Below, piece by piece: positions 1 to 6,660 of a stretch of DNA of 38,899 bases; positions within the stretch are counted from its first letter, which is position 1; every line of letters starts with the position of its first letter. The position numbers and the translations under genes were made by a program. Source of the stretch: Geodermatophilus sp. DF01-2 (lineage in GTDB: Bacteria > Actinomycetota > Actinomycetes > Mycobacteriales > Geodermatophilaceae). The notes under the pieces were generated by a model, which saw nothing but the letters and a program-made list of their open reading frames with translations, had not been told where the DNA came from and made no database searches. The stretch is taken from the NCBI RefSeq assembly GCF_004571065.1, contig NZ_SPQN01000035.1, forward strand, positions 1 through 38,899, written 5' to 3'.

Positions 1-107
1 CCAGCGACACCTGATCCGGACGCACGGCCTCAGGATGATCCACGGCCGGGCACGCTGACACCGCCGACGGGACGAATCGGTCCGCCACGCCGACAACTAC
101 ATGATCA

Positions 108-120
108 ACTTAGGCTAAGT
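108..120. repeat. Short inverted repeat ACTTAG-G-CTAAGT at the left edge
   Basis: A six-base perfect inverted repeat around a single G overlaps the stop codon of the secreted-protein gene. The local sequence is clearly less GC-rich than the rest of the window. Its core TTAGGCTAA matches the centre of the DtxR/IdeR iron box, but the flanking bases do not follow that consensus. It may instead be the end of an inserted element lying to the left. Bases 1-107 hold no convincing gene; a frame on the minus strand stays open to the window edge, but I cannot identify it. Confidence 0.3.
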
Positions 121-540
121 GGCATTGGTCCCTGGTGGCGCGCCGAGTGGATCGAAATTGTCGACGGTGTCTCCGCCAGGAAGCACCAACCTTTGACGTT
201 CGACCACCATCGCCTCGACGACTTGGTTTGGTGGCGCGGGGCAGAGCGCATCATCGTCGGGGCGGCATGCATCTCCAGCCGCGATGTCGACCTCGCAAGG
301 CGTGCGTAGGCGGTATGTGTACGGCTGCGGTACTGACTCCCCATCTCCGGGCCGTCCATTGCTGGCGAACCAACTCCCGTCGGGAGCCTGCTCGACATGA
401 GTCGCGGTCAGAGCTGAAGGCGCGAAGTCCACGTCTGGACAGGCACGATGTCCGCAGTGGGAGTCGGCATTAGCCGCAGGCACGTGGAGAACCGAGAGCA
501 GCAACGATAGCAACGCGGTCGCACGCACGGCTCCGGTCAT
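115..540 (-). CDS. Secreted protein of the DUF6318-linked family, probably truncated at its C-terminus
   Basis: The start ATG overlaps the stop of the upstream lipoprotein gene (ATGA), so the two are translationally coupled. The 141-residue product begins with a clear Sec signal peptide: a hydrophobic stretch at residues 8-18, then AANA-D. The mature part carries several Cys residues and a PDGSWFASNGRP segment. From memory, actinobacterial relatives, often mislabelled ATP/GTP-binding proteins, continue for over 100 residues after the PPGT motif, with a conserved Cys/Trp-containing domain. Here the frame stops three residues after PPGT. I infer loss of the C-terminal half by rearrangement or insertion just left of the gene. 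The function of the family is not known to me. The alternative is a naturally short member. Confidence 0.6.
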   Translation of the reverse strand: MTGAVRATALLSLLLSVLHVPAANADSHCGHRACPDVDFAPSALTATHVEQAPDGSWFASNGRPGDGESVPQPYTYRLRTPCEVDIAAGDACRPDDDALCPAPPNQVVEAMVVERQRLVLPGGDTVDNFDPLGAPPGTNAT

Positions 541-1118
541 CCGAACGTCAGACTGGTGATCAACCACGTACTGCGGTCGGGACTCCATACCAGGGCCGCT
601 CCGCCGAGCAGAGCGGAGTAGGGCTCCGAACCACCGTCTACCGGAGAACCTGAGGCATCTACCACACGGAAACGTGCCTGATCCATGCGGATGGCCATTT
701 CAGCAGTCGCGCCCTTCATCAAGGGCTGGCTGATCTCGGTGATCGTGATCTCGCCGCCCTCATAGTCGTATCCCGCGCGAGCGTCCTCCTCCGTATGCGC
801 AGCAATGCGGTTGCATCCGTCGCAGCGATCGCTGAACTCGCGCAGGAGAGCGGCGTCCATGACGGTCGACGTCCGGTTGATGAGGTCGATGTAGTACCGG
901 ACGAAGGCCTCCGCACCGGCGGCGTCCGGGGTGCGGGCCGCGGCGGGCATCGGCAGGTCCGGCGGCCCCAGGGGCGGCAGTTCGGGTTCCGACGCGCTCG
1001 GTTCGGCGTCCGCCCCGGGCAGGGTGTCGTTCGCCTCCTGCCGCTCCGAGCAGCCGCTCAGCGCCACTGCGCCGGCCGCGAGGCCCGCCACGAGTCGCAG
1101 GGTCCAGCGCCGTGTCAC
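537..1118 (-). CDS. DUF6318 family lipoprotein
   Basis: This is a secreted lipoprotein. A short positively charged N-terminus (TRRWTLR) precedes a hydrophobic segment ending in the lipobox LSGC. An acidic Pro/Ser/Glu-rich linker follows, and then a globular domain with FVRYYIDLINR and a CDGC motif. This matches the actinobacterial DUF6318 family as I know it; its function is not established. The GTG at 1116-1118 is chosen because GGGGG lies five bases upstream and because a TAGTCT hexamer at 1152-1157 would start transcription near 1145, leaving little or no leader for the alternative GTG at 1139. The gene is coupled by ATGA to the downstream secreted-protein gene, and the pair forms a two-gene envelope operon. 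Confidence 0.75.
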   Translation of the reverse strand: MTRRWTLRLVAGLAAGAVALSGCSERQEANDTLPGADAEPSASEPELPPLGPPDLPMPAAARTPDAAGAEAFVRYYIDLINRTSTVMDAALLREFSDRCDGCNRIAAHTEEDARAGYDYEGGEITITEISQPLMKGATAEMAIRMDQARFRVVDASGSPVDGGSEPYSALLGGAALVWSPDRSTWLITSLTFG

Positions 1119-1139
1119 GTCCACCCCCGTGTCGATCAC

Positions 1140-1481
1140 CCGATCGCCGGGAGACTACGGAGTGCTGCCGTCCCGGGCACGCATCCCTGTGGACAACCAC
1201 CCGAACGCATTGCGGAGCGGTGAGCGGTGGCCGGCAGGGCCGCCGCGCCGTGGGCCGAGGACGTCGACGGAGCAGGTCCAGAGTCGTCGGGATCGGCACG
1301 GCCGACGACCCGGGCGGCGTCGAGGTGGGCTGGCTCCATCGCGGCACGCGGTTCGCGACCACGCCGCCTCCGTGATCTCATCCAGGTCGAAATCCTCGAC
1401 GGCCGTCGTCCTCCCGGAGCCGGTTCCCGCCCGGACCGGCCCGGTGCGCACGGCCTACGTCCCCCGGAGAGGTCGCTGTCC
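1140..1481. other. Divergent intergenic region between the DUF6318 gene and tarD
   Basis: This gap of about 340 bases holds no convincing gene on either strand. It contains a likely minus-strand -10 hexamer (TAGTCT, 1152-1157) for the lipoprotein gene. An eight-base inverted repeat GTCGTCGG/CCGACGAC lies at 1283-1290 and 1302-1309. A 12-base palindrome CGACGGCCGTCG lies at 1397-1408, about 75 bases before tarD, and is a plausible regulator site. A purine-rich ribosome binding site, GGAGAGG at 1466-1472, serves tarD. No regulator gene is present beside the module. Confidence 0.5.
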
Positions 1482-2657
1482 GTGCGCATCATCGACATCC
1501 GCGAGAAGACCGTCCCCATCGAGGCGGACATGTCCAACGCGTTCATCAACTTCTCGAAGATGAACGTCAGCGTCCTCGCGATCGTCACCGACGAGACACG
1601 CGACGGGAAGCCGGTGGTCGGGTACGGCTTCAACTCCAACGGGCGGTACGCGCAGGGGGGCCTGTTGCGCGAGCGGATCATCCCGCGGGTCCGGGAGGCT
1701 GCACCCGAGAGCCTCATCGGCGAGCACGGTGACCTGGACCCGGAGCTCATCTGGCGTGCGGCCATGCGGGACGAGAAGCCCGGCGGCCACGGCGACCGGG
1801 CCGTCGCGATGGGGATCCTGGACATGGCGTCCTGGGACCTCGCCGCCAAGCTGGCCGGAGTTCCGCTGTACCAGCTGCTCAGCGAACGGGCTCGTGATCC
1901 GCGCACACCGGCGACCCCTGCCGAGAAGGTCTGGGTCTATGCGGCGGGCGGGTACTACTACCCGGGGCGCGGCATCGAGGCACTGCAAGCGGAGATGCGC
2001 TCCTACCTGGACATGGGCTACCGCACGGTCAAGATGAAGATCGGCGGAGCTCCGCTGGACGAGGATCTGCGGCGCATCGAGGCCGTCCTGGACGTGCTGC
2101 CCGAGGGGTGCGACCTCGCCGTGGACGCCAACGGGCGATTCGACCTGGACACGGCGCTGGCCTACGCCGACGCGCTGAGCGCCTACCCGCTGCACTGGTA
2201 CGAGGAGGCCGGGGACCCGCTGGACTTCGAGGAGCTGCGCCGGCTGGCCGAGCGGTACGACGGGCCGCTGGCGACGGGCGAGAACCTGATGTCATTCCAG
2301 GAGGCGCGCAACCTCATCCGCTACGGAGGGTTGCGTCGGGACCGCGACATCCTGCAGATGGACCCGGCCCTGAGCTACGGGGCGACCGAGTTCCGCCGGA
2401 TCGTCACGATGCTGTTCGACTCGGGCTGGAATCCCGACCGCTGCGTGCCACACGGTGGGCACCAGTTCAACCTGTCCATCGCCTCGGCGTTCCACCTGCA
2501 CGGCTGCGAGTCCTACCCCGGGATCTTCGCGCCCTTCGGCGGCTTCGCCGACGGCTTCCCGATCGAGAACGGCCACGTGGGGCTCCCGGACGTTCCCGGG
2601 ATCGGTCTCGAGGCCAAGTCGTCGCTCGCGCCGGTGCTCCGCGACGTCCTGGCGTAG
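1482..2657 (+). CDS. tarD: D(-)-tartrate dehydratase-like enzyme (enolase superfamily, mandelate racemase subgroup)
   Basis: Predicted to dehydrate D-tartrate to oxaloacetate with Mg2+. The 391-residue protein follows the characterised Bradyrhizobium TarD closely, for example in GYGFNSNGRY, EKPGGHG, YAAGGYYYPG and VKMKIGGAP. The catalytic set is complete and offset by a constant two residues from the published Bradyrhizobium numbering as I recall it: Lys184/Lys186 in KMK, metal ligands Asp215, Glu241 and Glu267, and His324 in PHGGHQ. The GTG at 1482 is chosen because GGAGAGG lies nine bases upstream and because the residues before it are low-complexity. The gene is convergent with a tripartite tricarboxylate transporter operon that could import the substrate. 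Another acid-sugar substrate cannot be excluded, but the constant residue offset makes tartrate the best call. Confidence 0.85.
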   Translation: MRIIDIREKTVPIEADMSNAFINFSKMNVSVLAIVTDETRDGKPVVGYGFNSNGRYAQGGLLRERIIPRVREAAPESLIGEHGDLDPELIWRAAMRDEKPGGHGDRAVAMGILDMASWDLAAKLAGVPLYQLLSERARDPRTPATPAEKVWVYAAGGYYYPGRGIEALQAEMRSYLDMGYRTVKMKIGGAPLDEDLRRIEAVLDVLPEGCDLAVDANGRFDLDTALAYADALSAYPLHWYEEAGDPLDFEELRRLAERYDGPLATGENLMSFQEARNLIRYGGLRRDRDILQMDPALSYGATEFRRIVTMLFDSGWNPDRCVPHGGHQFNLSIASAFHLHGCESYPGIFAPFGGFADGFPIENGHVGLPDVPGIGLEAKSSLAPVLRDVLA

Positions 2658-2696
2658 CCCGCCAGCTTCCGCCGACGCGCCAGGAGCAACACATCT

Positions 2697-2732
2697 GGGG
2701 CCCAACGCCTGCAGGTGCTGGCGTGGGGCCCC
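2697..2732. terminator. Bidirectional hairpin between convergent tarD and tctA
   Basis: Arms GGGGCCCAACGCC (2697-2709) and GGCGTGGGGCCCC (2720-2732) pair over 12 of 13 positions around a ten-base loop. The hairpin lies in the 89-base gap between two convergent genes, so it can terminate both transcripts. There is no T-run on either side, as is usual in very GC-rich actinomycetes. Confidence 0.65.
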
Positions 2733-2746
2733 GCAGGTCGTGCCGG

Positions 2747-4252
2747 TCAGTCCTCTTCTTCGAAGACGACCTCGCGCTTGCGGCGGACGGTGGGCAGGAC
2801 CGCGATGATGAAGGCCGCGGCCGCCAGGAGCAGGAGGACCAGCGAGATCGGCCGGGTGACGAACACGCTGGGGTCTCCGTCGGAAATGATCAGCGCGCGG
2901 CGCAGGTACTCCTCCAGCAGCGGACCGAGCACGAAGCCCAGCAGCAGCGGCGCCGGCTCGTTCCCCAGCTTGATCAGGACGTATCCCAGGATGCCGAAGA
3001 ACGCGATCGCGTACACGTGGAACTCGTTCAGGGCGATGGAGTAGGTCCCGATCGATGCGAACGCGATGATCGCCGGGAAGAGCACCCGGTAGGGGATGGT
3101 GAGCATCTTCACCCACAGGCCGATGAGGGGAAGGTTGAGCAGGACCAGGAAGAAGTTGCCGATCCACATCGACGCGATGAGACCCCAGACCAGTTCCGGT
3201 TCCTCGTCGATGACGTTGGGGCCGGGCACGATCCCCTGGATGATGAAGGCGCCGAGCAGCAGCGCCATGATCGGGCTGACGGGCAGCCCGAGGGTGAGCA
3301 GCGGGACGAACTGCGTCTGGGCGGCGGCGTTGTTCGCCGACTCCGGGGCGGCGACACCTTCGATGGCGCCCCGACCGAACTCCTGGGGCTTCTTCGAGAC
3401 CCGCTTCTCCACCGAGTAGGAGACGAACGACGCGAGCACGTGCCCTGCGCCGGGGAGCACGCCCAGCGCGGTGCCGAGCCCGGTGCCGCGCAGCACGGGG
3501 CCCCGGATCCGGCGGAAGTCGTCCTTAGTGAGCCAGAGGTTCTTGACCTTCTGGACCATGACGCTGCGGGTGATGTCCCCCTCGAGGTTGCGGAGGATCT
3601 CGGCGACGCCGAACAGCCCGACCGCCAGGGACACGAAGTTCAGCCCGCTGTACAGCTCGCGGAGGCCGAAGGTGAAGCGCGGGGTGCCCGAGACGAGGTC
3701 CTGGCCGACCGTGCCCAGGAGCAGGCCGAGCACGATCATCGCCAGCGCCTTGAGCACCGACCCGCTCGCCAGCGCGATGGAGGCGATGAGCCCCAGGACC
3801 ACGAGCGAGAAGTACTCCGGCGAGCCGAACAATAGGGCGGCCTCGGAGATCGGCACCGCGAACAGTGCCAGGGCGAGGGTGCCCACCGTCCCGGCGAAGA
3901 AGGAGCCCAGCGCGGCCGTGGCCAGCGCCGGTCCGGCCCGGCCCTGCCTGGCCATCTGGTGGCCGTCCAGTGCGGTCACCGCCGCGGAAGACTCGCCGGG
4001 CAGGTTGATCAGGATCGCCGTCGTCGACCCACCGTACTGGGCGCCGTAGTAGATGCCCGCCAGCATGATCAGCGAGGTGACCGGCTCGAAGCCGAAGGTG
4101 ATCGGCAGCAGCATGGCGATGGTGGCCGTCGGGCCGATGCCCGGTAGCACTCCCACCGCGGTGCCGAGCGCGACCCCGATGAACGCGAAGAGCAGGTTGA
4201 TCGGCGTGAACGCCGTCTCGAACCCGAGACCGAGGTTGTCGAGGATCTCCAC
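2747..4252 (-). CDS. tctA: Tripartite tricarboxylate transporter, large membrane subunit TctA
   Basis: This is the large permease subunit of a secondary, binding-protein-dependent carboxylate importer in the cytoplasmic membrane. The 501-residue protein is the usual size and is made of many hydrophobic helices. Both family signatures are present: GVLPGIGPTATIAMLLP near the N-terminus, and the related GVLPGAGHVLASF near residue 250, followed by a GAIEGVAAPESANNAA segment. The short charged C-terminus (RRKREVVFEEED) is cytoplasmic. GTG start. The upstream tctB stops six bases before it. It is third in the operon tctC-tctB-tctA. The substrate is inferred from the convergent tarD as D-tartrate or a similar dicarboxylate; TctA sequence alone does not define substrate. 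Confidence 0.92.
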   Translation of the reverse strand: MEILDNLGLGFETAFTPINLLFAFIGVALGTAVGVLPGIGPTATIAMLLPITFGFEPVTSLIMLAGIYYGAQYGGSTTAILINLPGESSAAVTALDGHQMARQGRAGPALATAALGSFFAGTVGTLALALFAVPISEAALLFGSPEYFSLVVLGLIASIALASGSVLKALAMIVLGLLLGTVGQDLVSGTPRFTFGLRELYSGLNFVSLAVGLFGVAEILRNLEGDITRSVMVQKVKNLWLTKDDFRRIRGPVLRGTGLGTALGVLPGAGHVLASFVSYSVEKRVSKKPQEFGRGAIEGVAAPESANNAAAQTQFVPLLTLGLPVSPIMALLLGAFIIQGIVPGPNVIDEEPELVWGLIASMWIGNFFLVLLNLPLIGLWVKMLTIPYRVLFPAIIAFASIGTYSIALNEFHVYAIAFFGILGYVLIKLGNEPAPLLLGFVLGPLLEEYLRRALIISDGDPSVFVTRPISLVLLLLAAAAFIIAVLPTVRRKREVVFEEED

Positions 4253-4258
4253 CGCCGG

Positions 4259-4720
4259 CTAGCCCTGGAGCCAGGGGCCGAAGTACGGCAGCCGCAGCTG
4301 CAGGACGATCACGAAGATCAGGATGCTCAGGGCCGTCAGGCTCGCCGCGACCACCGCGGCGGGGATCACGCGGGCATTGCGCCCGGCCATCGCGGTTAGG
4401 AACACCGTCACGAGCAGCGAGGGCACCATGCCGAGGCCCCGCACGGTGAAGCCGAAGAAGAGCAGCGCGGTCACGATCAGCACAGCGGCCTTCCACGGCA
4501 CCGGCCCCAGCTCACCGGTGTCACCGGCGACGAACCCCTTGACGGCGATGAGGATCCCGAGCAGCACCAGCACGCTCCCCAGGACGAGGGGGAAGTACCC
4601 CGGTCCCATGCGCAGTGCGCTGCCGACCTCGTACGTGCTGGAGGTGATGGCGAACGCCAAGCCGAAGACGACGAATAACGCACCCGCAAGGAGGTCCTTG
4701 CGTGCCCCGTGCATGTTCAC
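4259..4720 (-). CDS. tctB: Tripartite tricarboxylate transporter, small membrane subunit TctB
   Basis: This is the small membrane subunit of the TTT importer. The 153-residue protein has four predicted membrane segments: LLAGALFVVFGLAF, FPLVLGSVLVLLGILI, AAVLIVTALLFFGF and a C-terminal pair around VVAASLTALSILIFVIVL. The family-typical MGPGYFP motif follows the first. The GTG at 4720 is preferred because GAGGGA lies seven bases upstream; the internal ATG at 4714 would be 13 bases from it, and longer versions have no ribosome binding site. It sits between tctC, with a 64-base gap that contains a stable hairpin, and tctA, with a six-base gap. Confidence 0.88.
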   Translation of the reverse strand: MNMHGARKDLLAGALFVVFGLAFAITSSTYEVGSALRMGPGYFPLVLGSVLVLLGILIAVKGFVAGDTGELGPVPWKAAVLIVTALLFFGFTVRGLGMVPSLLVTVFLTAMAGRNARVIPAAVVAASLTALSILIFVIVLQLRLPYFGPWLQG

Positions 4721-4746
4721 AGTCAGGTCCCTCACGGATTGAGGAC

Positions 4747-4772
4747 GGTGGGGCGGCTCGCGCCGCCCCACC
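4747..4772 (-). other. Perfect 11-bp intra-operon hairpin with GCGA tetraloop between tctC and tctB
   Basis: On the transcribed minus strand the arms GGTGGGGCGGC and GCCGCCCCACC pair perfectly around the loop GCGA, which is of the especially stable GNRA class. The hairpin begins 12 bases after the tctC stop and precedes the tctB ribosome binding site. No T-run follows it. Such a structure can act as a partial terminator or can protect the 3' end of the binding-protein mRNA, giving more TctC than membrane subunits. Confidence 0.7.
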
Positions 4773-4784
4773 CGTCACCGATGG

Positions 4785-5828
4785 TCAGTCCGCCGAGACG
4801 CCCGCCTGCTCGATGATCGGCCGCCAGAGCTCGATCTGCTGCTCGAGACGTTCGAGGTGCGCCTCCGGCGTCGCCTCTTCCTCGGACGAAGGCGCGGCGC
4901 CGAGTTCGGCCAGCTGGTCGATCACGTTCTGATCCTGGAGGGCCACCTGGAGGGCCCCGGTCAGCTCCTGCACGATCTCGTCCGGGGTCTCGGTCGGGAC
5001 GTACAGGCCGTGCCACACACCGACCTCGAGCTCAGGCAGACCGGCCTCCTCGGTGGTGGGCAGATCGGGGAGGCTCTCCACGCGCTCGGGCGTGGTGACG
5101 GCGTAGGCCTTGATCTCACCGGCCTGGATCTGACCGGTCGTGTTCGTGGTCTGGTCGCACATGATGTCGACCTCCCCGGCGACGAGGTCGGTCAGCGCGG
5201 GGCCGGTGCCCTCGTAAGGGACCTCCGTGAGCTCCACGCCCAGGGCCTCCTGGAGGAGCAGCCCGCACAGGTGCGAGGCAGCGCCGATACCGGCGTTGGC
5301 GAGGGTGACGGTGTCCGCGTTCTCCTTGACGTACTCGATGAACTCTTCCATGGTCTCGGGCTCGAAGTCGCTGCGCGCGACCAGCGTCATCGGCACCTCG
5401 GTGACCAGCCCGACCGGCTTGAAGTCCTCCAGCGGGTCGTACGGCAGCTCGGGGTACAGCGACGGTGCGGTGGACATGCCGATGTGGTGCATCAGGACGG
5501 TGTAGCCGTCGGGATTGGCCGCGGCGACCTCGCCGGCCGCGATCGTGCCGCCGGCCCCCTCGACGTTCTGGACGACGATCGTCCCGCCCAGCTCCTCGGC
5601 CATGGGCTCGGCGATGAGGCGCGTCACCGTGTCCGTCGGCCCGCCGGCCGAGAACGGCACCACGAAGGTGATGTCACCCTCCGGGTAGGCCGCCGCGGCT
5701 TCGACGTCGCCACCGCCGCCACCACCACATGCGGCGAGCGTCAGCGTGGCGGCGGCCAGGCCGGCCCACGGTCGAGTGCGGCCGAGGCGCGGGTGCGCGA
5801 CGGCGTCGTACGAATGGCCCTGTGGCAT
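4785..5828 (-). CDS. tctC: Tripartite tricarboxylate transporter substrate-binding lipoprotein TctC
   Basis: This is the extracytoplasmic solute receptor of the TTT importer (Bug family). The ATG at 5828 has AAGGA upstream at suitable distance and gives a 347-residue lipoprotein precursor: a short N-terminus, the hydrophobic stretch AGLAAATLTL and the lipobox LAAC, followed by a Gly run. The mature domain shows family motifs ITFVVPFSAGGPTDTVTR and VQNVEGAGGTIAAGEVAAANPDGYT, and later a GVWHGLYVP segment. First gene of the operon, with its own candidate promoter and operator upstream (5872-5897) and a hairpin downstream that probably sets its ratio to TctB and TctA. The ligand is not determined by sequence; the neighbourhood suggests tartrate. 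Confidence 0.92.
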   Translation of the reverse strand: MPQGHSYDAVAHPRLGRTRPWAGLAAATLTLAACGGGGGGDVEAAAAYPEGDITFVVPFSAGGPTDTVTRLIAEPMAEELGGTIVVQNVEGAGGTIAAGEVAAANPDGYTVLMHHIGMSTAPSLYPELPYDPLEDFKPVGLVTEVPMTLVARSDFEPETMEEFIEYVKENADTVTLANAGIGAASHLCGLLLQEALGVELTEVPYEGTGPALTDLVAGEVDIMCDQTTNTTGQIQAGEIKAYAVTTPERVESLPDLPTTEEAGLPELEVGVWHGLYVPTETPDEIVQELTGALQVALQDQNVIDQLAELGAAPSSEEEATPEAHLERLEQQIELWRPIIEQAGVSAD

Positions 5829-5871
5829 CGATGAGGTCCTTCTGAGTCGTGAGCCGGCTCGGAGCGGCGGA

Positions 5872-5897
5872 ACGCTATCACCTTGCGTGGCGCGCAA
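5872..5897 (-). promoter_or_regulatory. Candidate tct operon promoter with operator-like inverted repeat in the spacer
   Basis: On the minus strand a -10-like TAGCGT occupies 5877-5872. An inverted repeat TTGCG-N5-CGCAA (5883-5897) lies directly upstream, where the spacer and -35 region would be. Transcription from here would give a leader of roughly 37 bases before the tctC ATG. A repressor bound to the repeat would block polymerase. No regulator gene is nearby. Confidence 0.4.
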
Positions 5898-5967
5898 CAC
5901 ATCGCATGAACGACACGCGGCGCGAACGGGTGAGCGACGAGGAAGACCGGCAACGCGGGGCGACCGG

Positions 5968-6660
5968 TCAGGCGCCCAGCGCCTCGGCGAGCTCCTCGAA
6001 GGAGACCACCGACAGGTCGGCGTCCGGGTCGGCGGACGGCGGCACGACCCGCCCGCCGAACTCGTCGGGCCGGTGCACGTAGGCCGTCCGCAGCCCCCGC
6101 GCCCGGGCCGCGGCGAGGTCGTCGAGGTGCGCGGCGACCATCACCACCGACGACGGCGGCACCGCCAGCAGCCGCGGCGCGGAGTCGTAGACCTCCGGGT
6201 CGGGCTTGTAGTGCCGCACGACCTCCGCGCCCAGCACGCAGTCCCACGGCAGCCCGGACCGCCGCGCCAGGTCCACCTGCAGCGCCACGTTGCCGTTCGA
6301 CAGCGGCGCCAGCACGTACGACCGCGCCAGCCGGCGGAGGCCGGGCAGCACGTCCGGCCACGGGTCCAGCCGGTGCCAGGCGAGCACCAGCTCCTCGCGC
6401 ACCGCCGAGGGGACGTCGGCCAGCCCGGTATCGGCCAGCACGTCGTCCAGCGAGGAGCGGTGCAGGGCGTCCAGCGGCGTCCAGGGCAGCTCGCCGGAGC
6501 GCACCCGGTCCATCGACGGCACGTACCGCCCGCGCCAGTCGTCGGCGAGGGCCGGTGCGTCGACCGACGGGCCGAGCAGCCGGTGCACCTCGCGGGCGAC
6601 CCCGCCGCGCCAGTCGACCACGGTGCCGAAGACGTCGAAGACCAGTGCGCGGATCTGCAC
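5968..6660 (-). CDS. HAD-superfamily hydrolase, type II haloacid dehalogenase-like
   Basis: A cytoplasmic 230-residue hydrolase. Motif I is FDVFGT with nucleophile Asp9, and the following VVDWRGGV is characteristic of the haloacid dehalogenase type II group. Motif II is LSNGN, motif III is the Lys in HYKPDPE, and motif IV lies around VAAHLDDLAAARARG. Whether it acts on 2-haloacids or is a general phosphatase or phosphonatase cannot be told. It ends a four-gene operon. Its GTG start overlaps the TAG stop of the phospho-sugar mutase by one base (TAGTG), which suggests coupled translation and perhaps a housekeeping phosphatase role linked to sugar phosphates. Confidence 0.82.
   Translation of the reverse strand: MQIRALVFDVFGTVVDWRGGVAREVHRLLGPSVDAPALADDWRGRYVPSMDRVRSGELPWTPLDALHRSSLDDVLADTGLADVPSAVREELVLAWHRLDPWPDVLPGLRRLARSYVLAPLSNGNVALQVDLARRSGLPWDCVLGAEVVRHYKPDPEVYDSAPRLLAVPPSSVVMVAAHLDDLAAARARGLRTAYVHRPDEFGGRVVPPSADPDADLSVVSFEELAEALGA

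Noticed and set aside
108-120. DtxR/IdeR iron-box core TTAGGCTAA
   Set aside because: Only the central nine bases fit; the outer positions do not match the consensus. It lies at a gene end, not in a visible promoter.
2108-3835. Long open frame of 575 codons on the plus strand across tarD and tctA
   Set aside because: It overlaps two well-identified genes in another frame, has Arg/Gly/Asp-rich low-complexity composition, and no family resemblance. This is typical of GC-rich antisense openness.
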